In this document: positions 27,153 through 37,807 of the stretch, one piece after another
Numbering within the stretch: position 1 is the stretch's first letter
Layout: every line of letters starts with the position of its first letter
Notes under the pieces: generated by a model
Told to the model about the DNA's origin: nothing
The model's database searches: none
The model's input: only the letters and a program-made list of their open reading frames with translations
Assembly (NCBI RefSeq): GCF_945862485.1
Contig: NZ_CAMAYF010000011.1
Span: forward strand, 1 to 61,561
Direction of reading: 5' to 3'
DNA from: Sphingorhabdus sp. EL138
GTDB lineage: Bacteria > Pseudomonadota > Alphaproteobacteria > Sphingomonadales > Sphingomonadaceae
Length of the DNA stretch: 61,561 nucleotides
Program-made: the position numbers and the translations under genes

Positions 27153-28792
27153 GCGGTCTCCACTATCAAAACATCCACAATTGGTTTCTTACCCGTCCAG
27201 CTTACTGCCACACGGCGCACAGCCAAACGCACAGTTTCGCGCAACTTGTCATATTCACCACGATGGTCCTTCACGGCTTTCACAGCAGCGGCAGTGGCTT
27301 CTTCCAGAAAATCATCAAGATCTTCCTCAATCGGCACACCATGCAACCGGATCTCCGGATTGCCTAGCATCCGGTCTTTGGCATCCAGCGCGAAGGCGAC
27401 CGAAATCAGGCCGTACCATGACAGGCGGCGGCGTTCGTTCAACGTGGCACCATCGGCCGCGATAATGGTATCTCCATCAAGGATCAAACGGCCAGTGCGT
27501 TCCTTGCCAATGATTTTTGGCTCTCCAGGCGCAAGGCGCACGACGTCGCCGTTAGACTGCACTACGGCCTTTGGCACACCGTGAGCACGCGCAAACCGCG
27601 CCTGTTCCGCCATGTGCCGGCGCTCGCCATGCACGGGAATAAGAATTTCGGGCCGGATCCAATTATAGAGCGCGGCAAGTTCCGGTTGCCCCGGATGGCC
27701 GGACACATGCACATGCGCTTGCTTTTCGGTAACCGTCAGGATGTTCCGTTCGGCAAGCTTGTTCATGATCACGCCAATAGCGATTTCATTACCCGGTATC
27801 TGCTTCGACGAGAAAATAACCGTGTCGCCTGCTTCCAGCTTTACTGGGTGATTACCCTCGGATATGCGCGCCAAAGCCGCACGCGCTTCACCCTGCCCGC
27901 CAGTGGCAACCACGATAACGTCGTGACGTGGGAGGCTATCAACGCTCTCCATATTCACCGTCTTTGGCATATCTTTCAAATAGCCATTGGCCTGCGCGGC
28001 TTCAATAATCCTGTGGAGCGAGCGCCCTGCAAAACATAAGGTGCGACCGCTTTCGCGCGCGACCTCACTTAAGGTCTGCAACCGCGCTGCGTTGGAGGCA
28101 AAGGTTGTGACAACGACCCTGCCCTTGGCAGCCTTCACGGACTTGAGCAGATCATCCTTCACGCTGCCTTCGCTACCGCTGGTTTCTGGATTGAACACGT
28201 TGGTAGAGTCACACACCATCGCCAACACTTTGCTGTCGCCAATCGCAGTCAGAGTTTCTTGGGTCGATGGTGTGCCCAATACAGGGCTAGGGTCCAGTTT
28301 CCAGTCACCCGTGTGGAAAATCTTTCCGTAAGGTGTTGTGATGAGGCAGGCACTCATCTCAAGGATAGAATGCGCTAAGGTGACGAATTTGAAGTCGAAC
28401 GGCCCCAAGGAAAACGCACCTTCCATCGGGATTACGTTCAACTCTACAATGTCGGCGATGCCTTCTTCTTCCAGCTTGCCCCGGATGAGGGTCGCCGTAA
28501 AGGGTGTGGCATACAATGGCACGCCCAAATCGGCGGCAAAATAGGCTACGGCGCCAATATGATCTTCATGGCCATGGGTCAGAACGATGCCCAGCAAATC
28601 ATCCTTGCGCTTTTCAATAAATTCCAGATCCGGCAGGACAAGGTCAATTCCTGGATATTCCGAGTTCGCAAATGTCAGGCCCAAGTCAACCATCACCCAT
28701 TTGCCCTGACAACCGTATAAATTGACGTTCATTCCGATTTCGTTGGACCCACCAAGGGCAAGGAAAAGCAGTTCATTTTTTGGGGTCGTCAT
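27149..28792 (-). CDS. rnj: Ribonuclease J
   Basis: Metallo-beta-lactamase/beta-CASP exo-endoribonuclease; 547 aa. The zinc motif '[11 protein letters not shown]' (HxHxDH) is at about residue 75, 'HTGDWKLD' and 'DSTN' follow, the beta-CASP part contains '[11 protein letters not shown]', and '[12 protein letters not shown]' and 'PVHGERRHM' complete the active site. The C-terminal domain mediates dimerisation. Coupled to coaX upstream and DUF1467 downstream by 4-nt overlaps. Confidence 0.95.
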   Translation of the reverse strand: MTTPKNELLFLALGGSNEIGMNVNLYGCQGKWVMVDLGLTFANSEYPGIDLVLPDLEFIEKRKDDLLGIVLTHGHEDHIGAVAYFAADLGVPLYATPFTATLIRGKLEEEGIADIVELNVIPMEGAFSLGPFDFKFVTLAHSILEMSACLITTPYGKIFHTGDWKLDPSPVLGTPSTQETLTAIGDSKVLAMVCDSTNVFNPETSGSEGSVKDDLLKSVKAAKGRVVVTTFASNAARLQTLSEVARESGRTLCFAGRSLHRIIEAAQANGYLKDMPKTVNMESVDSLPRHDVIVVATGGQGEARAALARISEGNHPVKLEAGDTVIFSSKQIPGNEIAIGVIMNKLAERNILTVTEKQAHVHVSGHPGQPELAALYNWIRPEILIPVHGERRHMAEQARFARAHGVPKAVVQSNGDVVRLAPGEPKIIGKERTGRLILDGDTIIAADGATLNERRRLSWYGLISVAFALDAKDRMLGNPEIRLHGVPIEEDLDDFLEEATAAAVKAVKDHRGEYDKLRETVRLAVRRVAVSWTGKKPIVDVLIVETA

Positions 28793-29574
28793 GAGTTAAT
28801 GTCTCTATTCCTGTATAAATGCGCCAGCCCCCGCAGCGTCAAATCGGGCTCTACCCGGTCAAATAAATGGCCATGTTGCTGAAATAAGATGGCCAAACCA
28901 CCGGTCGCAATGACCGACACCGGTTCGCCAATTTCAGCTTTCATTCGTGCGAGGATCCCTTCGATCATCGCTACATAGCCCCAATAGATGCCAATCTGCA
29001 TTTGTCCAACAGTCGTTGTGCCAATAACGCTTTCATTTGGCGGTGGTTCGATTGCAATTCGCGGCAACATGGCGGCTGCGGCATATAATGCATCGAGCGA
29101 CAGGTTAACGCCCGGCGCGATGCTGCCCCCCCGATAGGAACCATCTGGCCCAATATAATCAAAGGTTGTTGCTGTGCCAAAGCTGATGACGACCTTGTGC
29201 CCTTCGGCCAAGGACTGCGCGGCAATAGCATTCACCGCGCGATCCGCGCCAACGGCGTGCGGTTCTGCCACACGTAATGGAATACCCCAACCAACGCTTC
29301 CGCGCCCCGCAACTAGCGACTCAGTTCCAAAATAGCGTGTCGCGAGCAACTGCAAATTGTGCAAAGCGCGCGGAACGACCGTGGCAATAATGACCGCTTT
29401 GATATCATTGCGGCGAAAGCCGGCCATCTGAATCAATTGGTCCAACCATACCGCATATTCATCGGCGGTGCGCCGCGCATCGGTCGCAATGCGCCATCGT
29501 TGCAATATTTCGCCAGCGTCATTCACCAATGCAAATTTTACATTGCTATTACCTGTATCAATCGCGAGCAGCAT
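28789..29574 (-). CDS. coaX: Type III pantothenate kinase
   Basis: First step of CoA synthesis; ATP- and monovalent-cation-dependent. 261 aa with the ASKHA phosphate loop '[14 protein letters not shown]', '[11 protein letters not shown]' (pantothenate-binding region) and '[10 protein letters not shown]'. The CoaX type is feedback-insensitive to CoA, unlike CoaA. It lies between birA and rnj in a conserved alphaproteobacterial order. Confidence 0.95.
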   Translation of the reverse strand: MLLAIDTGNSNVKFALVNDAGEILQRWRIATDARRTADEYAVWLDQLIQMAGFRRNDIKAVIIATVVPRALHNLQLLATRYFGTESLVAGRGSVGWGIPLRVAEPHAVGADRAVNAIAAQSLAEGHKVVISFGTATTFDYIGPDGSYRGGSIAPGVNLSLDALYAAAAMLPRIAIEPPPNESVIGTTTVGQMQIGIYWGYVAMIEGILARMKAEIGEPVSVIATGGLAILFQQHGHLFDRVEPDLTLRGLAHLYRNRDINS

Positions 29575-29586
29575 AGCCCACCCCTG

Positions 29587-30333
29587 CTAAATTAGAAAAA
29601 CATCGGCAGCGTGAATGGCACGAATTGAACCATCCGCCAAGCGAAGCCGCAACGCACCATCATCATCAAGACCAGTGTACAGACCGTTCACTTCCTCACC
29701 ATCAGGTAGTTTGGCCGACAAGGCTGTGCCGCGTGGATGGGCGTGCGCGTCCCAATGCCGGACGATGGTGCCCAAACCCGACAGCCGCCAGACATTAAGA
29801 TAGCGGGCGAAAGCCTCGGCCACGACCTCCACTGCCGTTTGCGCATCGGGCGGCGCTGCGCCAAGCGTAAAAAGGTCAGACACCTTCCGGTCCAGATTGT
29901 GCGGGTGCCAGACGAGGTTAAGACCAATGCCCACAACAACGGCATCCGCTGCGCGCTCCAACAATATGCCGCATAATTTTGAACCATCATGCGCCAATAT
30001 GTCATTGGGCCATTTGAGGCGGATATCGACTTGGGGCGCCATATGTCGAACGGCATCATATGCGGCCACGGCAGTTACAAAAGCGAGACCAGCGGGCGAA
30101 GGGTCTGTATCGCGCAAACGGACAATCGTGCTAGCAAACAGATTACCCTTTGGGCTTTCCCAACTGCGGCCAAGTCGCCCACGCCCGCCATCTTGCGCAT
30201 CGGCGCGAAGCCATAGCCCCTCCGGTGCGCCTTGTGCCGCCCGCAATAAGAGATCCGCGTTCGTTGAACCGGTGAGCGCGACTTCTTCAAAAATGGGTGT
30301 CAGAAGAGCGCCCTCGCGGCATAAGCTGTCCAA
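29587..30333 (-). CDS. birA: Biotin--[acetyl-CoA-carboxylase] ligase (no DNA-binding domain)
   Basis: Attaches biotin to AccB through biotinyl-AMP. About 240 aa, monofunctional: the helix-turn-helix of E. coli BirA is missing. The biotin-binding signature 'GGRGRLGRSWESPKGNLF' is at about residue 50, followed by 'LKWPNDI' and 'KLCGILLE'. There is no ATG at the expected position. The frame is open to a TTG at 30333, which would overlap nuoN by 34 nt; a CTG at 30303 with GAGGG 7 nt upstream is an alternative. The 5' end is therefore provisional. Confidence 0.88.
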   Translation of the reverse strand: MDSLCREGALLTPIFEEVALTGSTNADLLLRAAQGAPEGLWLRADAQDGGRGRLGRSWESPKGNLFASTIVRLRDTDPSPAGLAFVTAVAAYDAVRHMAPQVDIRLKWPNDILAHDGSKLCGILLERAADAVVVGIGLNLVWHPHNLDRKVSDLFTLGAAPPDAQTAVEVVAEAFARYLNVWRLSGLGTIVRHWDAHAHPRGTALSAKLPDGEEVNGLYTGLDDDGALRLRLADGSIRAIHAADVFLI

Positions 30334-31742
30334 ATGCCAAGCGCAGGTATCGCAAAATAGCCCAATGGCGAGTTCGCTGCGGCCAGCACGCCGCCGGTCC
30401 AGGCGAGAACCTTATCGTCGTTCTCGACAATGACATCTGCCGCATCATCAAAATACATGACCTTGACGACCTTCAGATAATAAAATGTACCAATCACTGA
30501 TGCTGTGATGCCGATGACGGCGAGAGGCAAAAGCCCGGCAGCCACTGCGGCGTTAAACACCACGAGCTTGCCCCAGAAACCGAACAATGGTGGAATACCG
30601 GCAAGGCTGAGCATGAAAATCAACAAAGCAGCGGCCAGCGCAGGACGCGTCTTGGACAGACCAGCGATATCAGCAAATTCTTCGCGATAGCCGCCATCCT
30701 TATCCTTCAACTGCATTAGGCAGACAAAGCTGCCTAAGGTCATGGCAACATAGATGACCAAATACACCAGCATGGCAGAAATGCCCTGCTCCGTTCCGGT
30801 GGCAAGGCCGATCAGAATGAAGCCAACATTGTTGATCGAGCTATACGCCATTAGGCGTTTCAGATTTTGCTGACCAATAGCGCCTACTGCACCGATGATG
30901 ATCGACATCAATGCAACCGCGATAATGATTTGCTGCCATACCAATATTTGCGAGCCAAATGCCTCAAGCACGATACGGATCGTCAACGCAATCGCAGCAA
31001 CCTTTGGCGCGCTTGCGAAGAATGCAGTGACGGGTGTCGGCGCACCTTCATAAACATCCGGCGTCCACATGTGGAAGGGCGCTGCGCTAATTTTGAAGGC
31101 CAGACCCGAGAGGATGAACACAATACCGAAGATTAGGCCAAGGCCGACTTCCGCATCCATAGCCGCGCCAATTGCCGCAAAACTTGTGGATCCAGCAAAG
31201 CCATAGACCAACGACGCACCGAATAACAGCATGCCGCTGGCCAGCGCACCAAGGACGAAATATTTAAGCCCGGCTTCGGCTGAACGCCCGTCGGAGCGCA
31301 CAAAACTTGCAAGGACATAAGCGGACAAGCTCTGCAGCTCTAAACCAATATAGAGAGAAATTAGGTCGGTTGCCGACACCATCACGCCCATGCCGATGCA
31401 GGACAAGAGGATAAGCACCGGATATTCGGCGCGCATGGCACCCGCATTTTCCAAGAAGCGTGGCGCAATCATCAGCGAGATCGTCGCCGCGATGAAGATC
31501 AGTATCTTGGAGAAATTGCCGAATGCATCATTGACCAAAAGACCATCAAAAGCGGATAGATTGGTGCCTTTCATCATAAAGTTGATGACGAATGCCCCGG
31601 CGGCACTGAGTGCAGCAACGGCCAATATGCTGATTAAGCGCCCGGCCTGCTCACGCCAAGCAGCCAAAAGCAGCAAAGCGAGCGCAGAGAAGCTCAAAAT
31701 GATTTCCGGACGAACCAGAGAGAGAGAAGCGTTCAGTTCCAT
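30300..31742 (-). CDS. nuoN: NADH-quinone oxidoreductase subunit N
   Basis: Antiporter-like proton-pumping subunit in the membrane arm of complex I. 480 aa, about 14 membrane segments. 'SDLIS'-type helices, 'GLELQSLSAYVLAS' (with the conserved Glu) and 'KLMAYSSINNVGFILIG' are typical. GGGGAG about 10 nt upstream supports the ATG at 31742, 2 nt past the nuoM stop, over the in-frame TTG at 31748. Confidence 0.96.
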   Translation of the reverse strand: MELNASLSLVRPEIILSFSALALLLLAAWREQAGRLISILAVAALSAAGAFVINFMMKGTNLSAFDGLLVNDAFGNFSKILIFIAATISLMIAPRFLENAGAMRAEYPVLILLSCIGMGVMVSATDLISLYIGLELQSLSAYVLASFVRSDGRSAEAGLKYFVLGALASGMLLFGASLVYGFAGSTSFAAIGAAMDAEVGLGLIFGIVFILSGLAFKISAAPFHMWTPDVYEGAPTPVTAFFASAPKVAAIALTIRIVLEAFGSQILVWQQIIIAVALMSIIIGAVGAIGQQNLKRLMAYSSINNVGFILIGLATGTEQGISAMLVYLVIYVAMTLGSFVCLMQLKDKDGGYREEFADIAGLSKTRPALAAALLIFMLSLAGIPPLFGFWGKLVVFNAAVAAGLLPLAVIGITASVIGTFYYLKVVKVMYFDDAADVIVENDDKVLAWTGGVLAAANSPLGYFAIPALGIWTAYAARALF

Positions 31743-31744
31743 TA

Positions 31745-33304
31745 TCAATGGCTCCCCTCAGCCATATTTTTTTCCGGACTATGCACAACGCGATACCGCG
31801 CGGTGGTTGGGTCGACTAATTTCAGCTTGCTGTCGCCCACAGGGGCAGCGCGTTCAATGCGCGCGACAATCGTTGCCACGTCGCGGCGAATGGGTGCCAG
31901 GAATGTCTCAGGATATACGCCCATCCACAACACCACGACAGCAATAGGCGCGAGAAGCCACATTTCACGGCCATTGATGTCCGACATCGCAGCGGCATCG
32001 GCATTGACCTGCGGCCCAAATGCAATGCGGCGATAGAGATACAGCATATAGCCAGCGCCCAATATAATCCCCGTGGTCGCAATGAATGTGGCCCAAGTGG
32101 AAACCTTATACGCGCCAGCAAGACTCAAAAATTCACCCACAAACCCGCTGGTGCCAGGCAAGCCTACGCTTGCCATGGTAAACAGCATAAAGAGTAAGGC
32201 ATATTTAGGCATATTGACGCTGATGCCACCATAACGGCTAATCTCACGCGTATGCAGGCGGTCGTAGATGACACCCACGCACAAGAAGAGCGCGCCCGAA
32301 ACGAGGCCATGGCTCAACATCACAATGATCGCACCTTCAATACCTTGTTGGTTGAAGGTGAAGAGGCCAACGGTCACAATCGCCATATGCGCGACCGAGG
32401 AATAGGCTATCAGCTTTTTCATATCCTGCTGCACCAAGGCAACAAGCGATGTGTAGACCACCGCGACCATCGACAGACCAAAGACCAACGGAATGAAGTC
32501 AGCGCTCGCCTCCGGGAACATCGGCAAGGAGAAGCGCAAGAAGCCGTAGCCTCCCATTTTCAGAAGCACACCTGCCAATATCACGGAACCTGCGGTCGGT
32601 GCCTGAACGTGGGCATCAGGCAACCATGTATGCACGGGCCACATAGGCATTTTCACCGCAAAAGATGCGAAGAATGCAAACCACAGCCATTTCTGCGCTT
32701 CTGCAGGGAAATCTGTGTTCAGCAATGTTGGGATATCAGCGGTGCCCGCAAATTGGATCATCCACAGCATCGCAATCAGCATCACAAGCGAGCCAAGCAA
32801 GGTATAGAGGAAAAATTTGTACGACGCGTAGATGCGGTCCTGCCCACCCCAGATGCCGATGATGAGATACATTGGGATTAGGCCAGCTTCAAAGAAGATG
32901 TAGAACAGCAGCAAATCCTGCGCCGCGAAAACACCAATCATCAGCGTTTCCATCAACAAAAACGCCGCCATATACTCGCCGACGCGTTTCTGGATGGATG
33001 TCCAGCTTGCACCAATACAAATGGGCATCAGGAATACCGACAGCATGATCAATGTCAGCGAAATGCCGTCAATGCCAAGCCGCCAGCCAATGGGCCCGAA
33101 CAAAGTCGCGCTTTCGGTAAACTGCCACTGCGCACCCGCCGGATCGTAGCTTATCCATAGCCACACACCAAGAACAAGGTTCAACAATGTCGCCGACAGC
33201 GCAATGATGCGTGCAAGCTCTGCGCGTACAAACAGGCACAATGCCGCTGCGACCACCGGAATGGCCAACATGATCGAAAGGACAGGAATATCTGCGGCGT
33301 TCAT
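31745..33304 (-). CDS. nuoM: NADH-quinone oxidoreductase subunit M
   Basis: Antiporter-like membrane-arm subunit; 519 aa with about 14 membrane segments. Diagnostic stretches: 'LLFYIFFEAGLIPMYLIIG' with the essential Glu in helix 5, 'PVHTWLPDAHVQAPTAGSV' and 'KLIAYSSVAHMAIV'. The start codon overlaps the nuoL stop (TAATG). Confidence 0.97.
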   Translation of the reverse strand: MNAADIPVLSIMLAIPVVAAALCLFVRAELARIIALSATLLNLVLGVWLWISYDPAGAQWQFTESATLFGPIGWRLGIDGISLTLIMLSVFLMPICIGASWTSIQKRVGEYMAAFLLMETLMIGVFAAQDLLLFYIFFEAGLIPMYLIIGIWGGQDRIYASYKFFLYTLLGSLVMLIAMLWMIQFAGTADIPTLLNTDFPAEAQKWLWFAFFASFAVKMPMWPVHTWLPDAHVQAPTAGSVILAGVLLKMGGYGFLRFSLPMFPEASADFIPLVFGLSMVAVVYTSLVALVQQDMKKLIAYSSVAHMAIVTVGLFTFNQQGIEGAIIVMLSHGLVSGALFLCVGVIYDRLHTREISRYGGISVNMPKYALLFMLFTMASVGLPGTSGFVGEFLSLAGAYKVSTWATFIATTGIILGAGYMLYLYRRIAFGPQVNADAAAMSDINGREMWLLAPIAVVVLWMGVYPETFLAPIRRDVATIVARIERAAPVGDSKLKLVDPTTARYRVVHSPEKNMAEGSH

Positions 33305-35334
33305 TATGCTCTCACCATCATCCAGCTCACCGCGATGACTAAGCCAAGAAGCATCACAAGCGCATATGTGTAAAGATAACCCGACTGCATCCGTACAGCC
33401 AATTTGCTACCGAAGGACACCAAGGCCGCCGAACCATTGGGCCCAAAACGGTCAATGATGCCGATATCACCTTGTTTCCAGAACAGACGTCCGAACCAGA
33501 ATGCAGTACGCACGAACAAGAAGTTATAGAGCTCGTCAAAATACCATTTGTTCAGGAAGAAACGGTAAATTGGCGCAAAGGTCGTCGCCAAACGCTGTGG
33601 TGCATCTTTCGACAACTGGTACATGACATAGGCAGTCGTCAGACCAATAAGCATAGCCGCCGTAGACGACAATTTTACCCACAACGGCACTTCATGCATG
33701 GCATGCATCAAATGGGTGTTGAAATAGAGCGTACTGTTTGCCCAAAACGCCGCGCCGACCTCTGCATCAATAAACGCGTTGTGGAACACAAATCCTGCAA
33801 AAACCGCACCGATGGTCAGCAAGGCCAAAGGCGTCAGCATTGACCATGGGCTTTCATGTGGATGATAGCCCGCCGTTCCGTCACTTTTCGGATCATGCCC
33901 ATGTGCGTCATGGTCATGATCATCATGATCGTGCATCGCGTGTTGAATATGCTCCGACTGTTCCCAACGCGGCTTTCCAAAAAAGGTCAGTAACATTAGG
34001 CGCCAGCTGTAGAAGCTCGTCAGAAGCGCTGCGAGGACGCCAATACCGAAGCCGTACATATGGAAGGTAGATTCACTCGCGAACGCGGCTTCGATAATCG
34101 CATCTTTGGAATAGAAACCAGCAAAACCGCCAACGCCCAATATGCCAACGCCGGTAATCGCAAGCGTGCCAGCCATCATCGCCCAAAATGTCAGCGGGAT
34201 ATGTTTCCGCAGGCCGCCATAATAACGCATATCCTGTTCATGATGCATGGCATGGATGACTGAGCCCGCGCCCAAGAACAGCAGTGCCTTAAAAAATGCA
34301 TGCGTGAACAGATGAAACATCGCCGCGCCATAAGCGCCGGTGCCTGCCGCAAAGAACATATAGCCCAATTGCGAACAGGTGGAATAAGCGATGACGCGTT
34401 TGATATCGGTCTGCACAAGACCAACCGTCGCGGCAAAAATCGCAGTCGTCGCGCCCACGATCGTAACGACATCGAGCGCAAATTGGCTGGTTTCAAAAAA
34501 GGGCGACAAACGGCACACCATGAACACGCCAGCGGTCACCATGGTCGCTGCATGGATCAGCGCCGAAACGGGGGTTGGCCCCTCCATCGCGTCAGGCAAC
34601 CATGTGTGCAAGCCAAGCTGCGCCGATTTACCCATCGCACCAATAAACAGCAATATGCACAGCAAGCTCATCGTATCCACACGAAGGCCCAAAAAGCCAA
34701 TGCTTGAACCGACCTTATCCGGTGCGGCAGCAAGAATTTCGGGAATCGAGACGGTACCAAACAACCAGAATATGCCAAAAATGCCGAGCATGAAGCCGAG
34801 GTCGCCGACGCGGTTGACCACAAAAGCCTTGATAGCTGCCGCGTTCGCGCTGGGTTTCTTGTACCAGAAACCAATGAGCAAATAAGACGCGAGGCCAACG
34901 CCTTCCCATCCGAAGAACATTTGCACCAGATTGTTGGCGGTGACCAACATCAACATCGCAAAGGTAAAAAGCGATAGATACGCAAAAAAGCGCGGCTGAT
35001 CAGGATCTTCCTCCATATAGCCCCAGCTATAAAGATGGACGAGCGCCGAAACGCTGGTGATGACCACAAGCATGACCGCGGTCAGCGCATCAACACGCAA
35101 TTCCCAGTCAAAAGTCAGATCGCCCGACTGCACCCATGTCATTACGGGTTGGACATAAGCGGTTTCACTGCCGTTCAGAAAACCGATGAAAATCGGCCAG
35201 CTTAGGAATGCAGCAATAAACAGGCCTGCGGTTGTAATCGTCTTCGCCGCCAAAGCGCCAATAAAGCGCTGCCCCAGGCCCGCAACAAGCGCAGCCAGAA
35301 GCGGCAGGAAAACAATGAAATGGATTGCAGTCAC
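33304..35334 (-). CDS. nuoL: NADH-quinone oxidoreductase subunit L with His/Asp-rich loop
   Basis: Distal antiporter-like subunit with the long lateral helix; 676 aa. '[18 protein letters not shown]', '[19 protein letters not shown]' and '[17 protein letters not shown]' are family hallmarks. Between predicted late helices (about residues 460-490) lies a His/Asp-rich stretch including '[14 protein letters not shown]', which could bind metal and is absent from E. coli NuoL. The start is GTG, with AAGGGG upstream. His-rich loops of this kind occur in other alphaproteobacterial NuoL proteins as far as I know. Confidence 0.96.
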   Translation of the reverse strand: MTAIHFIVFLPLLAALVAGLGQRFIGALAAKTITTAGLFIAAFLSWPIFIGFLNGSETAYVQPVMTWVQSGDLTFDWELRVDALTAVMLVVITSVSALVHLYSWGYMEEDPDQPRFFAYLSLFTFAMLMLVTANNLVQMFFGWEGVGLASYLLIGFWYKKPSANAAAIKAFVVNRVGDLGFMLGIFGIFWLFGTVSIPEILAAAPDKVGSSIGFLGLRVDTMSLLCILLFIGAMGKSAQLGLHTWLPDAMEGPTPVSALIHAATMVTAGVFMVCRLSPFFETSQFALDVVTIVGATTAIFAATVGLVQTDIKRVIAYSTCSQLGYMFFAAGTGAYGAAMFHLFTHAFFKALLFLGAGSVIHAMHHEQDMRYYGGLRKHIPLTFWAMMAGTLAITGVGILGVGGFAGFYSKDAIIEAAFASESTFHMYGFGIGVLAALLTSFYSWRLMLLTFFGKPRWEQSEHIQHAMHDHDDHDHDAHGHDPKSDGTAGYHPHESPWSMLTPLALLTIGAVFAGFVFHNAFIDAEVGAAFWANSTLYFNTHLMHAMHEVPLWVKLSSTAAMLIGLTTAYVMYQLSKDAPQRLATTFAPIYRFFLNKWYFDELYNFLFVRTAFWFGRLFWKQGDIGIIDRFGPNGSAALVSFGSKLAVRMQSGYLYTYALVMLLGLVIAVSWMMVRA

Positions 35335-35340
35335 TGGATG

Positions 35341-35646
35341 TTACCCCTTCATCCGGTTGACGTCATCAACGGCTATGGTGCCACGGCCGCGGAAATAGAT
35401 AACCAATATCGCAAGACCAATCGCGGCCTCACCTGCGGCCACGGTCAACACAAACATGGCGAAAATTTGCCCAGTCAAGTCGCCTAAAAAAACGCTGAAC
35501 GCGACGAGATTGATGTTCACCGCAAGCAGTATGAGCTCAATCGCCATCAGGATGATGATGACATTCTTGCGATTCAGGAAAATGCCAAGCACACCCATCA
35601 CAAACAATATGCTGCTAACCACTAGATAATGTTCGATACCAATCAC
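35341..35646 (-). CDS. nuoK: NADH-quinone oxidoreductase subunit K
   Basis: 101-aa, three-span membrane subunit. '[15 protein letters not shown]' and '[15 protein letters not shown]' hold the conserved glutamate of helix 2, and '[15 protein letters not shown]' the second conserved Glu. GTG start overlapping the nuoJ stop (GTGA). Confidence 0.97.
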   Translation of the reverse strand: MIGIEHYLVVSSILFVMGVLGIFLNRKNVIIILMAIELILLAVNINLVAFSVFLGDLTGQIFAMFVLTVAAGEAAIGLAILVIYFRGRGTIAVDDVNRMKG

Positions 35647-36263
35647 AGCTCAATCCCCTGCCCGACGGGCTGATTAACATTGCGCGTCGCGTCTTGCGGA
35701 CGGCGTTGAACCTGGCTGCTGATATTCTGGCCACGCGTACCATGGCTGCGGCGATGCGTCAGAACGATTGCGCCAACCATTGCGACCAACAGGATCAAGC
35801 CAGCCGTTTCGAACAAAAACACATATTTGCTATACAGCAAGGCGCCAATGGCCTCGATATTAGGCACCGTCGCCGATATGGTAGCACCGCCAGCCTCTGC
35901 TGTGCCAAGCTTCACGGCACCAGCCTGATACGCGCCGATGCCCAACACCAATTCAGCCACCAAAACCACCGCGAGCAACAAACCAAGCGGTACGTTTTTG
36001 ACGAAACCCGCACGTAATTCGGCAAAATCAATATCAAGCATCATAACGACGAACAGGAACAACACTGCGACCGCGCCGACATAGACAATGACCAGCAACA
36101 TCGCGATGAATTCTGCACCTATTAGCACCATAAGGCCTGCCGCGTTGAAGAAGGCGACAATCAACCACAGTACGCTGTGCACCGGATTGCGCGCAAAAAT
36201 GACCATCGCGGCAGACGCGATGACGATGGTTGCGAAGATATAGAAAGAGACAAGTTGGATCAC
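35643..36263 (-). CDS. nuoJ: NADH-quinone oxidoreductase subunit J
   Basis: 206 aa, five membrane spans in the first ~170 residues followed by a hydrophilic tail. '[19 protein letters not shown]' and '[19 protein letters not shown]' (the pi-bulge helix 3 region that controls coupling) are clear. GTG start. Lies between nuoI and nuoK as in other nuo operons. Confidence 0.96.
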   Translation of the reverse strand: MIQLVSFYIFATIVIASAAMVIFARNPVHSVLWLIVAFFNAAGLMVLIGAEFIAMLLVIVYVGAVAVLFLFVVMMLDIDFAELRAGFVKNVPLGLLLAVVLVAELVLGIGAYQAGAVKLGTAEAGGATISATVPNIEAIGALLYSKYVFLFETAGLILLVAMVGAIVLTHRRSHGTRGQNISSQVQRRPQDATRNVNQPVGQGIEL

Positions 36264-36275
36264 GATGGGTCGCCC

Positions 36276-36764
36276 TTAACGATAGGGTGCATCAGCGGCA
36301 AGGTTCGCGGCAATGGCCCGTTCCCATTTAGCGCCGTTGTCGAGGAGCTTGGCCTTATCATAGAGCAATTCCTCCCGCGTCTCTGTTGCGAACTCGAGGT
36401 TCGGACCTTCGACAATCGCATCAACGGGGCATGCTTCTTGGCAGAAGCCACAGTAAATGCATTTGGTCATATCGATGTCATAGCGCGTGGTCCGACGGCT
36501 ACCGTCGTCGCGTGGCTCGGACTCAATGGTAATTGCCAAAGCCGGACACACCGCCTCACATAATTTGCACGCAATGCAGCGTTCTTCCCCATTGGGATAA
36601 CGGCGCAACGCATGCTCACCCCGAAAACGTGGAGAAAGCGGGTTCTTTTCGAAAGGATAATTGATCGTTGCCTTTGGCTTGAAGAAATATTTCAAGGTCA
36701 ACCAATGCGCGGTTACGAATTCCCACAAAGTGAAGGTTTTGATGAGATGGGCGATAGTGGTCAT
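36276..36764 (-). CDS. nuoI: NADH-quinone oxidoreductase subunit I
   Basis: Ferredoxin-like peripheral subunit carrying clusters N6a and N6b. 162 aa with two complete CxxCxxCxxxCP motifs: '[12 protein letters not shown]' and '[12 protein letters not shown]'. The N-terminal ~50 residues include an amphipathic helix that docks onto the membrane arm. The start overlaps the nuoH... stop region in reverse order: nuoH ends at 36761, 4 nt inside this gene (ATGA). Confidence 0.97.
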   Translation of the reverse strand: MTTIAHLIKTFTLWEFVTAHWLTLKYFFKPKATINYPFEKNPLSPRFRGEHALRRYPNGEERCIACKLCEAVCPALAITIESEPRDDGSRRTTRYDIDMTKCIYCGFCQEACPVDAIVEGPNLEFATETREELLYDKAKLLDNGAKWERAIAANLAADAPYR

Positions 36765-37807
36765 GCGAAATGTCCTGTGAACATAAGATAGCCGCTCACC
36801 AAAAAGACCCAGAAGAGCGAGATTGGTAGGAATACTTTCCAGCCCAAACGCATCAATTGGTCATAACGGTAACGCGGTACAGTCGCCTTTACCCATGCAA
36901 AGATGAAGAACATCAGCAGGATTTTGACAAAGAACCAGATAATGCCTGGAACGGCGTACAATGGTGCCCAATCAACGGGTGGCAAATATCCGCCCCAGAA
37001 CAGAATCACGTTCAACGCGCACATTAACAGGACGTTGGCATATTCGCCCAGCCAGAACAAAGCGAAGGCCATGGAGGAATATTCGGTCTGATAACCGGCA
37101 ACCAATTCGCTTTCCGCTTCGGTCAAATCGAAAGGCGCGCGTGCAGTTTCTGCCATTGAGCTGATGAGGAACATCACCGCAATCGGGAACAACAAGGGGT
37201 TAAAGGCATAGGCATTGATGAAGCCAAAAATGTGGCTGCGCTGCCCCTCGACAATGCCGCCAACATTGAAGGTGCCAGCCCAAAGGACGACGCAAATTAG
37301 GATGAAGCCAATGGAAACTTCATAAGAAATCATCTGCGCCGCGGCGCGCATCGCCGAGTAAAATGGATATTTGGAGTTGGATGCCCATCCCGCAATAACC
37401 ACGCCGTAAACGCCAAGGCTGCTGATCGCGAGGATGTAGAGCAAGCCGACATTAATATTCGACAGCACCACACCATCGGCGAAGGGAATGACCGCCCAAG
37501 CCATCAATGCAACGGTGAAGGTGATAATCGGCGCGATCAGGAACAAGCCGCGATTCGATGCACTTGGGATGATCGTTTCTTGCAAGAACACCTTCAAACC
37601 ATCGGCAAAAGATTGCAACACGCCGAAGGGTCCAACGACATTAGGTCCGCGCCGCAGTGCAAAAGCTGCCCATAATTTACGTTCCGCATAAATGATGAGC
37701 GCCACGGCCAACATGAGTGGCAACGCGATAAGCAGTATCCCCGCGATTGTTGCTGTGAACCATGCGCCTTCGTAACTCATGCCAAGGGTTTGGAAGAAGG
37801 ATGTCAT
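36761..37807 (-). CDS. nuoH: NADH-quinone oxidoreductase subunit H
   Basis: Membrane subunit forming the quinone chamber with NuoB/NuoD; 348 aa, 8-9 spans. '[18 protein letters not shown]' and '[21 protein letters not shown]' are the strongly conserved cytoplasmic loops that contact quinone. Translation starts at the ATG at 37807, overlapping the nuoG stop (ATGA); the longer open frame lies inside nuoG. Confidence 0.97.
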   Translation of the reverse strand: MTSFFQTLGMSYEGAWFTATIAGILLIALPLMLAVALIIYAERKLWAAFALRRGPNVVGPFGVLQSFADGLKVFLQETIIPSASNRGLFLIAPIITFTVALMAWAVIPFADGVVLSNINVGLLYILAISSLGVYGVVIAGWASNSKYPFYSAMRAAAQMISYEVSIGFILICVVLWAGTFNVGGIVEGQRSHIFGFINAYAFNPLLFPIAVMFLISSMAETARAPFDLTEAESELVAGYQTEYSSMAFALFWLGEYANVLLMCALNVILFWGGYLPPVDWAPLYAVPGIIWFFVKILLMFFIFAWVKATVPRYRYDQLMRLGWKVFLPISLFWVFLVSGYLMFTGHFA

